A stretch of 64,000 nt of DNA from Chloroflexota bacterium. Lineage in GTDB: Bacteria; Chloroflexota; Anaerolineae; Anaerolineales; Villigracilaceae. Of the stretch, positions 35,012-45,804 are shown piece after piece. Numbering within the stretch: position 1 is the stretch's first letter; every line of letters begins with the position of its first letter. Both the position numbers and the translations under genes were made by a program. The notes under the pieces were generated by a model. The model was given only the letters and a program-made list of their open reading frames with translations, searched no databases and was not told the origin of the DNA. The stretch spans positions 62,001-126,000 of the forward strand of contig JACRBJ010000086.1 in assembly GCA_016234555.1 (NCBI GenBank), written 5' to 3'.

Positions 35012-38000
35012 CTAGTTTTCACCTGCCGGCAGGTTTGGACAGATGGGGCGATATTCCTCTTCAAAGAACAAAGTCTTCCATTTACTTTCGTCGAGATTGC
35101 TGGTCAGGCGTCCGCAGGCGGTTTCTTCCAGCTTATCGCGTATGACCAGTGGAATGGACGGCACGTCCCATAGCGATACGGTCTTGCGTGACGCAGTGGC
35201 AAGCTGTTTTCCGTCCTGTGAGAACGAAATGCTGGTCACCTTGTCAACGTGCGGCAGGCGGGCGATTTCCTGGTTGAGGGCAAAGTCATAAAGGTAGACA
35301 TAGCCGCTGGAATCGCCAATTGCCAGCCGGGCGTTGTCCGGGCTGAAGCCCAGGGACAGCACTTCGCCGTTTGCGAGGAACCCATCGTCCGCAGGGGTGA
35401 AGGAACCACCTTCAGCGTTCCACAAATTCACCGTCGCATCGGAACTGCCTGTGGCGAGCAGTTTCCCATCCCCGCTGAACTGGACGGCTTGTATTCTGCC
35501 GACCTGTTCCAGCGTGGCAATCAGGGCTTTGGTGGCGAGGTTCCAAACAACACTCTTGTTGCCTTCCTCCATGCCTGTGACAAGATGTTTTCCATCAGGG
35601 GATACGGCAAGGGACAGAACCACACCCTGCGCGTCGAGGCTGGAGATTTTTTCGCCGCTTTCCACATCCCAGGTATTGATCACCCCTTTTTCATCGGCGG
35701 TAATGACCTGTTTGCTGTCGGGAGTGAAAACCGCCGCACTGATCACGTTCCCGTCGTGGGAAAGAAAATATTTTTCCCCGCCATCCGCTTTTGACAATAC
35801 AACGCGGTTATAGCTGGCGAAATTCTCATCCTCCTCCACCACGGCGATCCAATTCGAATCCGCGCTGACAGCCATGTCGCTGGTCAAGCCGTTCGTGACA
35901 ACCAGACTTTTGCGTTCGTCCGGCGTTTTGCCCAACTGGTCCGAGTTGACCAGCCAGACGTTTTTGTCGTCAGGATTGATGGCGAACCACTTGCCGTCCG
36001 GGCTGAAAATCGCTTCGTGTACAAATTCCGAGAACTGTATAAACCCTGTCCGTGCTTTGAGATGGGAAACATCCAAAAGGGTGATGTGACCATTGTAATC
36101 GCCGACGACGAGGCGTGTGGCGTCCCTGTTGAAGCGGATGGACGAGCCAATCCCATCCACGGGAATTTGCATGATCTCCGCGCCGCTGGCTGAATCCCAG
36201 ATTCGCAGGGTCTTGTCGTAGCCCGTTGTTGCGATCCACTGACTATTCTTGCTGACGCGTACCTTTTGGACGAAGTTCGCCTGCTCCATGCGCAGTTTTT
36301 CCTGCCCGGTTTCAGTTTCGAGGACGCGCACCGTGTTGTCATCCGACACGGTCACGAACCATGAATTATCGGGTCCGAAAGTGATATCTTCCACCCAGTC
36401 ACCATGCGTGACCGAGTATTTTTGACCGCCATACGCGGTCAGCGTCCCGCGCGCGGTGCTATCTTCGCCCACGCTGATCAACCATTTTCCATCGGGACTG
36501 AACTCGAGGTCGATGACACCGCCGTTGTGTTTGGGACCTTCCACCATTTGGCTGCCCATTACCTGCCAGATGAAGACATTTCCCTTGCTGGTCCCAAACG
36601 CCATGTATGCACCGGAACCGTCGAAGGCAATCGCCTTGACTTCGCCTTCCGTCTCGAGTTTCTTGTCCATGTCTGCCATGGTTTCCATATCGATGATGCT
36701 GACCCCATTCGTCCTGCCCACGCCCAGCCAGAGTCCATTGGGATGCAGCCACAATTCCCAGATGGTCCCGTCGAATTGCAGTGTCTTTATCTGTTTGCCG
36801 GTATCCGCGTCCCAAAAGGTGAGCACGCCATTCTCGGTTCCCGTGACCAGAGTCCTGCCATCCTGGCTCATGGCAAGGTCATAGACGATGCCGTCGTGTT
36901 CCATACAGAGCAGTTGCGAGCCGTCTTCCATACTCCAGATACAAGCTTTGCCGTTGGAATCAGCCGTGACGAAGCTCTTTCCATCTGGGGTCGCCATGAT
37001 CGTCCAGATGCGCGCGCCGACGTTCATTTGCTTGATGGGGACGGGAAGCAGGCTGATGTTTTGCCGCAGGATGTTTTCGGCATCCGCAAGACCGGGCAGG
37101 CGCTGATAGGCGTCCAATGCCAGCAGGGTGCTGGTGTCCAACTCGCCGACACGGTCCTGATGGATTTTTGCCTCAGCCGCGCTGCGCTGGGCGCTTGCTT
37201 TCAGGGCATTGTCGTCGGCAATGGCTTTTTGTTCCACGGCGATAGCTTTCTGTGTCGCCGCAATATGTTCATTGGCTACCGCAGTCTGTTGGCTGCTGAT
37301 TGCATTCTTTTCGTTTTCGCGCGCCACACTGCGCTGCTGGAACGCGTAGATTCCCGTCAGTATGCTGACCACCAGGGCAACGCCGATGCCGATGGTCAGG
37401 TTGCGCTGCCGCTGTACCGCCACCTTGCGGCTGGTGCTGATATATTCCGCCTGGACGGGAACCACGCTGCGCCCCTCACTGGTGGTGGATTCGGTCATCC
37501 AGTGTTCGCCTTCTTCGAGGTCGGTGCCCTGCAGAACATAACTCTTGTTACGGCTTTTCACGTCCCATTCCGTGGCGCGCTGTAAAAGGCGCGTATGCTG
37601 CTGCACCCAACCCAGGTCGGTTTGGATGGCATCGATCAATTTGGGAACCGTGGCTTTAAAGTCATCCTTTTTGGGACGCATGTATACCCAGTTGGTGGAC
37701 GCCAGCTTGGGGTGCATCTCCTGTCCCTTTTGCGGGTCGAGGTACAGGACGGGGATGATCTTTTTGTTGAGTTTTATCCCCAGCTCCAGTTCATCCATAC
37801 AGACTTTGGATTTGAGCGAATCCGGGCTGATCACAAATACGAACGCATCGCTCGACCGGATTGCGGCGGTAATTTCCGCCATCCAATCGGAACTGAGGGG
37901 GATTCCCTCCCAATCCACCCACGCCTCGATATCGTTCTGGTCGATGGCATCATTCAACTTGCGCACGAAAAGCTTGTTCTTGCGCGAGTATGATATGAAG

Positions 38001-38035
38001 ATTTTCGTTTTGCGTGATGCGTTTACGTCTGCCAT
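35012..38035 (-). CDS. TIR - transmembrane - WD40 protein
   Basis: 1007 residues. An N-terminal TIR domain (8-150: KIFISYSRKNK, WEGIPLSSDWMAEI, SDAFVFVISPDSLKSKVCMDELELG) has the expected catalytic Glu82 of NAD-cleaving TIRs. A linker, one membrane helix (about 213-232, GIGVALVVSILTGIYAF), an Ala/Gln-rich coiled coil (235-300) and the LLALDAYQRLP...AENILRQN segment follow. After that about twelve WD40 repeats fill the rest. The architecture resembles STAND-associated TIR-WD40 proteins without the NTPase. TIR would act in the cytoplasm; the WD40 side would sense. One membrane helix implies opposite faces unless it is peripheral. Second gene of the operon, 15 bp after the peptidase. Confidence 0.85.
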   Translation of the reverse strand: MADVNASRKTKIFISYSRKNKLFVRKLNDAIDQNDIEAWVDWEGIPLSSDWMAEITAAIRSSDAFVFVISPDSLKSKVCMDELELGIKLNKKIIPVLYLDPQKGQEMHPKLASTNWVYMRPKKDDFKATVPKLIDAIQTDLGWVQQHTRLLQRATEWDVKSRNKSYVLQGTDLEEGEHWMTESTTSEGRSVVPVQAEYISTSRKVAVQRQRNLTIGIGVALVVSILTGIYAFQQRSVARENEKNAISSQQTAVANEHIAATQKAIAVEQKAIADDNALKASAQRSAAEAKIHQDRVGELDTSTLLALDAYQRLPGLADAENILRQNISLLPVPIKQMNVGARIWTIMATPDGKSFVTADSNGKACIWSMEDGSQLLCMEHDGIVYDLAMSQDGRTLVTGTENGVLTFWDADTGKQIKTLQFDGTIWELWLHPNGLWLGVGRTNGVSIIDMETMADMDKKLETEGEVKAIAFDGSGAYMAFGTSKGNVFIWQVMGSQMVEGPKHNGGVIDLEFSPDGKWLISVGEDSTARGTLTAYGGQKYSVTHGDWVEDITFGPDNSWFVTVSDDNTVRVLETETGQEKLRMEQANFVQKVRVSKNSQWIATTGYDKTLRIWDSASGAEIMQIPVDGIGSSIRFNRDATRLVVGDYNGHITLLDVSHLKARTGFIQFSEFVHEAIFSPDGKWFAINPDDKNVWLVNSDQLGKTPDERKSLVVTNGLTSDMAVSADSNWIAVVEEDENFASYNRVVLSKADGGEKYFLSHDGNVISAAVFTPDSKQVITADEKGVINTWDVESGEKISSLDAQGVVLSLAVSPDGKHLVTGMEEGNKSVVWNLATKALIATLEQVGRIQAVQFSGDGKLLATGSSDATVNLWNAEGGSFTPADDGFLANGEVLSLGFSPDNARLAIGDSSGYVYLYDFALNQEIARLPHVDKVTSISFSQDGKQLATASRKTVSLWDVPSIPLVIRDKLEETACGRLTSNLDESKWKTLFFEEEYRPICPNLPAGEN

Positions 38036-38050
38036 GGTCTGCTCTTAAGT

Positions 38051-39457
38051 TCAACGTGAGACAAACCAGGCTGCGACGTACCCTTCGTGAGTTGCGTCCT
38101 TGACCTTGATCCATTTATCGTTTGCGCCGATCTTCGCTTCGCCGCCTGGTTCCGTGATGGTGAATTCATAGTTGATCGGCACGCGTTTGATCAGGGATGC
38201 ATCGCTGACGACGGGCTGATTGCGCAGGGAGACCATTTCCACGGTGGTCTTGACCTTGTTTGCTCCGCCCGTAGCGGGGGCGGCAGTGGTCGCTGCCTGA
38301 GCCGTGGAGCCTCCCGCGTATTTCACATACCACGCGGCGACGTAACCTTCCTTCTTGCTCGTGTCACGGACTTTGATCCACTGGTTTTGCACGCCGACTT
38401 TGGCACTTGCCTGGTTGGCAGGCTCGAGGCTGATCAATTGTTCTGACGGCGGGACGCGGCGAATTAGGGTCTCAGGGGCGATAACGGGTTGGGTGCGGAA
38501 GGACAATTCCTCAGTGGGGAAGAGAGCCAGCGCGCCGGGAGGGACAGGTGCGGCGGCAGGAGCGGGTGCTGGTTTCGGGGCGGCGCCGGGCTTGGCGGGT
38601 GCGGGCGCAGCCGCAGGCGTCGATATCGTCGTGGTGGCGGCGGGCTTGCCCTTCTGTTCGGAAACGAACCAGGCGGCGACATATCCCTGGTCGCCATTTG
38701 GATCCTGCACCTGAATCCACTGTCCCTGCACGCCAAGCTTGGATTTGGCTTGCGCTTTTGGCTCAAGGCAGATCAGTTCTGTTTCGACCAACATGCGCTT
38801 CCACAAATATCCGCCGACAGAGGGATCGGCTCGTAAGGCGAGATCGTCCTCGGCGGCGTAAATCACAAATTTGTCCGCGGGGACGGGAACCTTCTCGACT
38901 TTTGGCGGCTCTGGCGGGGTGGTGCTGTAGGCGTTGAACCATAACACCGCGCTGATTTCGGATGCCAGTTTTGCTCCATTATATTTATAACGGGTGGTAA
39001 GCAACACATCCTTGTCCGGACCGTCACCGCCATATTTGTAGGGGTCATAAAGAGAGTAGTCGTCGCCTTTTCTTTCCTTGACCAGCACAAAGTGGGTCTG
39101 GATGCCCGCCTGCTTGTTCCAATCCACTTGCAGGATGACGGGTTTTCCCGCTTCCACTGCGGCATCGATTAAAGCAATGGGGGCGGGGGATGTCTCACAG
39201 GGCTGCATGTCCCGATAAGCACAGTTGGGCCAGACGTAGGGAAGGACGCTGGGGATAAAAAACGCCCCTTGAAATCCGCCGGCGTTTTTCATCTTCTCGT
39301 TGACGGTTAAGGGGGTCTCGTTGTACCCGATTCCATTGAGCATCATGGTGACGGATGTAAGCAGGCAGCCCCATCCGCCAATCGTCTCGCTGGAATTTCC
39401 AAGCGGCTTGCTTTTCCATGCCTCATCATTCTGGTAAAGGTTCTTCGTGACAAACAT
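38051..39457 (-). CDS. C39-like cysteine peptidase with three SH3b repeats
   Basis: 468 residues, no signal peptide. Residues 5-175 form a papain-like C39 fold with Cys31 in GGWGCLLTSVTMML, His122 in THFVLVKE and Asp138 in LYDPY. Three SH3b repeats follow, each ending G(Y)VAAW(F/Y)V (about 200-270, 310-380, 400-468), separated by Pro/Ala-rich linkers. SH3b usually binds peptidoglycan, but with no export signal the protein is probably cytoplasmic, where it could cleave a partner on activation. First gene of the operon, start behind GGAGGTAAG. Confidence 0.8.
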   Translation of the reverse strand: MFVTKNLYQNDEAWKSKPLGNSSETIGGWGCLLTSVTMMLNGIGYNETPLTVNEKMKNAGGFQGAFFIPSVLPYVWPNCAYRDMQPCETSPAPIALIDAAVEAGKPVILQVDWNKQAGIQTHFVLVKERKGDDYSLYDPYKYGGDGPDKDVLLTTRYKYNGAKLASEISAVLWFNAYSTTPPEPPKVEKVPVPADKFVIYAAEDDLALRADPSVGGYLWKRMLVETELICLEPKAQAKSKLGVQGQWIQVQDPNGDQGYVAAWFVSEQKGKPAATTTISTPAAAPAPAKPGAAPKPAPAPAAAPVPPGALALFPTEELSFRTQPVIAPETLIRRVPPSEQLISLEPANQASAKVGVQNQWIKVRDTSKKEGYVAAWYVKYAGGSTAQAATTAAPATGGANKVKTTVEMVSLRNQPVVSDASLIKRVPINYEFTITEPGGEAKIGANDKWIKVKDATHEGYVAAWFVSR

Positions 39458-39611
39458 ATGCCTTACCTCCGGTTTGTAGCTTGGTTTACTTTGGGTTTTG
39501 TTCGATAATTTAGCCTAATTTTACCCCCTTTTATTTTGCAATGGACTTGTAATTTTGCAAGGCGTCTTTACAATCCCCAATGGGAAATGCCTTCAAAAAC
39601 CGTGTTTCCAC

Positions 39612-40346
39612 TCATGTGGGGTATTGATTGAGCCACCAGGCTGAGGAGGGTAGCTGGCTTTCCTTTACTGTTTGGATCAATTTTCCAATGTCGAAATATA
39701 CGCGCCGCGCGTCCACGCCCAAAGAGTCACCGCTTTGGTGGATGATCATATATTCCGCCCAGGGTAGCAGGTATACCGGTTTCCCAGGGGTGTAGACAAA
39801 CCTGAATGCATTGCCCACACTGCCGGAGTTTAGGATGAGTTTGTCGTCATATCGCCGAACCATTTGAATGTGGGAATGTCCGCCAATGAATATGCCGGCT
39901 TTTTGCCCGGCAAAATAAACATCCAACAGTTCGTTGGGGGTCGTCGCCTGGACGATGTCTGTAAACGAAAGTGGGGAGCCGTGAAAGGCAAGAATTTGTT
40001 GACCGTTTGACAGGTCGATGCTGTGCATTGGTTTGAATGAATCGATGAATTCAAGATCATCCGCTGAAAGTTTGTTTCTGCACCAATACAGGTCTGGAAT
40101 TAGATGACTGGCAATATCATATTCTATTGCGCCTTCAGGGTCGAGCGTTGCCGCGTCGTGGTTCCCCTTAATGCAGACGCATTTCAACCCCCTCAAGACG
40201 TTCAACACCTCTGAAGGTTGGGGGCCCAGGGTGACAACATCGCCCAGGCAAACAACCTGATCGACGGATTGGGCAGCAATGTCCGCAAGAACCGCCTGCA
40301 ACGCGGTGAAATTCCCGTGAATGTCTGAGATAAACGCAATGCGCAT
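39612..40346 (-). CDS. Calcineurin-like metallophosphoesterase
   Basis: 244 residues with all metal-binding motifs in order: DIHGN (8-12), GDVVTLG, GNHD, a histidine in FHGSPLS, and GGHSHIQ. This is the YfcE/MJ0936-like single-domain phosphodiesterase family. The substrate is unknown; such enzymes often cleave cyclic nucleotides or nucleotide polyphosphates. It lies 154 bp upstream of the conflict operon on the same strand. A link to nucleotide signalling there is possible but unproven. Confidence 0.88.
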   Translation of the reverse strand: MRIAFISDIHGNFTALQAVLADIAAQSVDQVVCLGDVVTLGPQPSEVLNVLRGLKCVCIKGNHDAATLDPEGAIEYDIASHLIPDLYWCRNKLSADDLEFIDSFKPMHSIDLSNGQQILAFHGSPLSFTDIVQATTPNELLDVYFAGQKAGIFIGGHSHIQMVRRYDDKLILNSGSVGNAFRFVYTPGKPVYLLPWAEYMIIHQSGDSLGVDARRVYFDIGKLIQTVKESQLPSSAWWLNQYPT

Positions 40347-40502
40347 GGGTTAGCCTTCCAGCAAGAGCCATTTTACACGAACCAGTGGAAATGTTATATG
40401 TTTTGCCATATAAATGGAACGATTGGGTGACGGGATGATTCTTGCCGGTGTTTTTTAACTGGCTGCAAGTATATCCCACAAATGAAATGTCCCTCTTGTT
40501 CA

Positions 40503-40552
40503 TGGATATAAAAATGCTCCAGTCAGGGTGAGGGGGGCACCCTGACTGGAGC
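40503..40552 (-). terminator. Intrinsic terminator of plsY
   Basis: GCTCCAGTCAGGGTG and its complement (15-bp arms), then ATTTTTATA on the minus strand. Confidence 0.8.
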
Positions 40553-40589
40553 TTCCATATTTTACACAAAATCCGTTAATTTGCAAGCC

Positions 40590-41297
40590 CTAAGTATGGG
40601 TATTCTGTGTGGGCTTGAGTGCGGCCTTTCGTTCCTTGCGGGTGCGCAGCCAGCCGTTCAAACTATATTTCACCACACGCTCATTGCCCTCTAATAATTT
40701 TTTGAGGTTTGGACGTAGCGCCCAGGCAAGCAGGACCATTGCACCCACACCGTACCAGACATCTATCCAGGGCATCAACCCCTGCGAAGCGCGGACGGCG
40801 AAGATGATGGTGGCGAAGAAAGCCACTGCCATGGTTGTCACGGATGCAATGCCGAGCGAGAAGAAGGTCAACGCCCCAAGCGGGAAAATGATCAAGATCG
40901 AGCCGGTCCACAACCCCATTGCCCCGCCGACGGATGGCGCTCCGCCCGCTCCGCCGCCCAGGCGAACGAACCTCCCGTTTTCATCGCGCACAGGCAAAAA
41001 GATGGAATAATTATGCCCGATGATGGCGGCAAGCGGTGCAATCACATGCACCCAATGGTCTGGCGTTAACCAGGCTGCCAGCCACACCGACCCCGCGCCT
41101 TTCAAGATGTCGAGTATGGCAGTGATGAGTCCCGCCCAAAAACCCGCTGCGCGCATGGCGTTCGTTCCGCCTGTGCGCCCGCTCTCCACTTCGCGAACGT
41201 CTTTTCCTGTTTTCAGTTTTACGACCAACAAACCAAATGGGATTGCCCCAAGCAAATACGCCAGCAGGATGATCCCAATATCGAACACAGTTTGCAT
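40590..41297 (-). CDS. plsY: Acyl-phosphate:glycerol-3-phosphate acyltransferase
   Basis: 235 residues, about five to six helices. The family motifs are present: GAIPFGLLVVKLKTGKDVREVESGRTGGTNAMRAAG (first cytoplasmic loop, with the S/G-x-N phosphate-binding patch) and GHNYSIFL. PlsY transfers acyl from acyl-phosphate to glycerol-3-phosphate, the first step of membrane lipid synthesis. The C-terminal region after about residue 200 is a basic, soluble extension. Start behind GGAGGAG. Confidence 0.9.
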   Translation of the reverse strand: MQTVFDIGIILLAYLLGAIPFGLLVVKLKTGKDVREVESGRTGGTNAMRAAGFWAGLITAILDILKGAGSVWLAAWLTPDHWVHVIAPLAAIIGHNYSIFLPVRDENGRFVRLGGGAGGAPSVGGAMGLWTGSILIIFPLGALTFFSLGIASVTTMAVAFFATIIFAVRASQGLMPWIDVWYGVGAMVLLAWALRPNLKKLLEGNERVVKYSLNGWLRTRKERKAALKPTQNTHT

Positions 41298-41354
41298 TGC
41301 TGCTCCTCCAGTCTGAGTGTACTCATAAAAACACGGAAAACGAAATAAGGTTGC

Positions 41355-41753
41355 TTATCGAACCAGCAGGGAAACCTCTCTGAAAGTCCCGTCTTCGATC
41401 CAAAAGCCACGCGCGCGCCAGGAGCCATTTACCCGCGCAAGGATGACATTCACAACGGAATAGGCGGCTTCTGCAATGTCGGTTGGAGAAACGGTCTCAG
41501 GCCCCGCTGGATGGGAATGGAAGATGCCGACCAACTCCAGGTTGTTGGATTCGATCCACTCGAAGGCTTTTAATTGCTCGAATGGATCCATCTCGAACCG
41601 TACCGCGCTCCGGGCCTGATTCGTGACCCCGATTACTGATTCCACTTTTGAGTTTCGTCCGGCCAGCAGCCCGCAGGCTTCCAGCGGCGCATGTTCATCG
41701 ACATGGGCGATCATCCGTTGGAGTTGTTCGCCGGTAAGTGCGAGAGAGTCCAT
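41355..41753 (-). CDS. JAMM/MPN-domain metallopeptidase
   Basis: 132 residues, a single JAB1/MPN domain with the complete zinc motif: Glu25 (LEACGLLAG), His79-x-His81-P-x6-Ser89-x2-Asp92. The bacterial family includes RadC-like and Mec+ peptidases that process sulfur-carrier or ubiquitin-like proteins, though no such partner is visible here. The frame is open to 41948 through the upstream gene. ATG 41753 shares a base with the upstream stop (TGATG), which indicates translational coupling. Confidence 0.85.
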   Translation of the reverse strand: MDSLALTGEQLQRMIAHVDEHAPLEACGLLAGRNSKVESVIGVTNQARSAVRFEMDPFEQLKAFEWIESNNLELVGIFHSHPAGPETVSPTDIAEAAYSVVNVILARVNGSWRARGFWIEDGTFREVSLLVR

Positions 41754-42568
41754 CAGCGTAAAAAAAGGGCGGAAATCCAGGCAAGTCCCACAATAATGGC
41801 GGGACCAACTGCGGCGCGGCGCAGGGGGACATTTTCCGTGAGGCTTGCCGACAACATGGTCGCCGCATAAAGCGGACCCGTGAGCGCCAGCCCAAATTGT
41901 ATCGGCATTAGACGCCAGTAGTGCAATCCCGCGCCAAGTTGGGCGCACACGATGCCAATGCCAATTGCCCAGGGGAAGTCCCAGCGGTCTGTGCCGTCAA
42001 GGTGCAGGATTCTCAAGCTGATCAACCCCGCAGCCACAAAGAGGACCGGGATCAGGATGAACATGCGCGCGCCGGAAAACTTCAGCGAGGTGGCAAGGAT
42101 AAGGAACAACGCGTATGCCAGAGCCGTCAATCCTGACCGGGTGATGGTGTAAAGCGGCGCGGAGGGATCGATGGCAATGTACTCCGCCATGAAGACCCCT
42201 GTCAGCAGGACCGCGCTCAACGCAAAACTGATCCGCCAGTCGGTTCCGTTCGAGAGCAATGCCAGCGGCGTCCCAGCTATAAAAGTCGTCAAGGTGGGGA
42301 GCATCAAGTGTTCGACATTTGTCCTTTTTCCAAAAGCGGGATGCTCGCGGATCAGGCGATCCATGCCGGTGGCTGCCAGCGCGGCGGCGAGTAGGGTCAT
42401 GGCGGCGCCAAGGGTGAGGGGGGAGGCGAAGTAAAATCCCGGCAGGGTGATGACCAGCGTAAAGCGGGACGACTGGACCAGCCGCGCCAGGGCAAATGCC
42501 AGCAGGACGGAGGCGACCAATGTGCCGATATGGCCTGTGGAAGGCAGGTATGAACGGTTCCCTTGCAT
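41753..42568 (-). CDS. Multi-pass membrane protein of unknown function (DUF5656-like)
   Basis: 271 residues, eight hydrophobic helices. It resembles unnamed Chloroflexota membrane proteins; the DUF5656 label is tentative. The JAMM peptidase follows directly by stop-start overlap. The -10 box lies 6 nt upstream of its ATG. Confidence 0.6.
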   Translation of the reverse strand: MQGNRSYLPSTGHIGTLVASVLLAFALARLVQSSRFTLVITLPGFYFASPLTLGAAMTLLAAALAATGMDRLIREHPAFGKRTNVEHLMLPTLTTFIAGTPLALLSNGTDWRISFALSAVLLTGVFMAEYIAIDPSAPLYTITRSGLTALAYALFLILATSLKFSGARMFILIPVLFVAAGLISLRILHLDGTDRWDFPWAIGIGIVCAQLGAGLHYWRLMPIQFGLALTGPLYAATMLSASLTENVPLRRAAVGPAIIVGLAWISALFLR

Positions 42569-42580
42569 GGAAAGATTGTA
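42566..42580 (-). promoter_or_regulatory. TACAAT box 6 nt before the membrane protein start (probable leaderless transcript)
   Basis: TACAAT (42580-42575) on the minus strand, six bases, ATG 42568. There is no ribosome site. A TTGCGC lies 17 bp upstream of the box as a weak -35. Confidence 0.45.
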
Positions 42581-42630
42581 CCTGTGGGAGCGCGCAAGCG
42601 CAAGCAGGGGTATGGTAGAATCAATCTGTT

Positions 42631-43677
42631 ATGGAAGTTTCACGAATAGAAAACCTGCCTCCCCCTCCGGGCATTATCAATTCCATAAAAACGGGCTTTG
42701 ACTTGATTGCCGGTAACGTCACGACAATTTTATTCCCGCTTCTCTTGAACCTGTTCCTCTGGCTGGGTCCGCGCTTGCAAATGGACGCCCTGTTCAATTC
42801 GATCAAGCCCGACATGATTTCCACCTGGCGTGCTATTGGGGTTCCCGCCGCGGAGATTCAGCAGATGGTTCATGGGTATGAAACTAACCTGCCATCCCTC
42901 AACCTTTTTTCTCTGGCATTCACGATTCCCGTGGGCGTATCCAACTATTTCATTAACTTGCGTTTCCTGCGTTTCATATTTCCCCGTGTCTTTGACAAAC
43001 TTCCTTCCGCCCAGGCGGTTGGGCAGACGCCCTTGGGTGATCCGCTGGTTTGGCAGGTAGACGTCTGGAATATTTTTGGAATCACCCTTCTGCTGGTTCT
43101 TTTGGGCTGGGTCTTTGGCGGATTGTATTTTTGGAGCGTTGCGCGGCTGGCGGTGGCGGAAGATTCCCAAGCCCCGGGTGTTTTTCACGCCATCCTGCAA
43201 ACAATCTTCCTGTCTATTTCATGGGGCATGTTTTCGCTGTTTGTGGGGTTTCCATTTCTCTTTATTCTGACCGCTGTGCTTCGGTCTGCCGGCGTCTTTG
43301 CCGGGAAACTGATTGTGTTGTCGCTTGGCATTGCCTTGATGTGGGTAATCGTTCCCCTGTACTTCTGGTCGCATGGCGTGTTCATTAAAAAGCAAAACGT
43401 GATCTCGTCCATGTTGAGCAGCCTGCAAATGGCGCGCTTTACGCTCCCCACGAGCAGCATGTTCGTGTTGACCGTCTTCCTGCTGACATTCGGGCTGGGT
43501 TATCTTTGGAGCATTCCCCCCGAAGATTCGTGGATGATGCTCATCGGTATTCTGGGGCATTCGTTCATTGCCACCGCTCTGCTGGCATCCAGTTTTGTTT
43601 ATTATCGGGATGTGAACGCCTGGCTGCCGCGCATGATCGAATATTTGAAATCGAACCTGCCCAGCCGGGTATCGTAA
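42631..43677 (+). CDS. Six-helix membrane protein of unknown function
   Basis: 348 residues. A Pro-rich start (ENLPPPPGIINSIKTGFDLIAGNVTTILFPLLLNLFLW) is followed by five or six more helices. No family recognised. Divergent from the membrane protein on the other strand; the 62-bp gap holds both promoters. TAGAAT lies 9 nt before the ATG, so the leader is very short. Confidence 0.65.
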   Translation: MEVSRIENLPPPPGIINSIKTGFDLIAGNVTTILFPLLLNLFLWLGPRLQMDALFNSIKPDMISTWRAIGVPAAEIQQMVHGYETNLPSLNLFSLAFTIPVGVSNYFINLRFLRFIFPRVFDKLPSAQAVGQTPLGDPLVWQVDVWNIFGITLLLVLLGWVFGGLYFWSVARLAVAEDSQAPGVFHAILQTIFLSISWGMFSLFVGFPFLFILTAVLRSAGVFAGKLIVLSLGIALMWVIVPLYFWSHGVFIKKQNVISSMLSSLQMARFTLPTSSMFVLTVFLLTFGLGYLWSIPPEDSWMMLIGILGHSFIATALLASSFVYYRDVNAWLPRMIEYLKSNLPSRVS

Positions 43678-43691
43678 TTTGGATTTTGGAA

Positions 43692-43711
43692 TCCGCCGGC
43701 TTGCCGGCGGA
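43692..43711. repeat. Palindromic element, TCCGcCGGCTTGCCGgCGGA core
   Basis: Perfect 9-bp arms around TT. It differs from the element at 24018-24041 only by one compensated base pair in the shared core. Located just upstream of gyrB. Confidence 0.65.
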
Positions 43712-43717
43712 GATTAA

Positions 43718-45670
<1,953 letters not shown>

Positions 45671-45692
45671 GATAGCAGGAGTTTTGAAATTC

Positions 45693-45724
45693 AGACCCTA
45701 AAGGCTCCAAAGCCTTTAGGGTCT
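45693..45724. repeat. 14-bp inverted repeat AGACCCTAAAGGCT
   Basis: Perfect arms around CCAA, 22 bp after the gyrB stop. It may act as a terminator, though only TTG follows. It resembles the palindrome at 56410-56446 with compensated changes. Confidence 0.65.
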
Positions 45725-45804
45725 TGCATTTGGATACGCCTTTCTTCTTTGTCATGAAAGTACCATACACCATTGACGGCGTTGTGGAGTAAAATTCGAT
45801 CGAT

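Noticed and set aside
36404-37585. 393-codon open frame on the plus strand
   Set aside because: Antisense to the WD40 part of the TIR protein; Cys/His-rich shadow sequence.
45693-45724. gyrB terminator
   Set aside because: Strong stem but only TTG follows, so the U-tract is missing. Recorded as a palindromic repeat instead.
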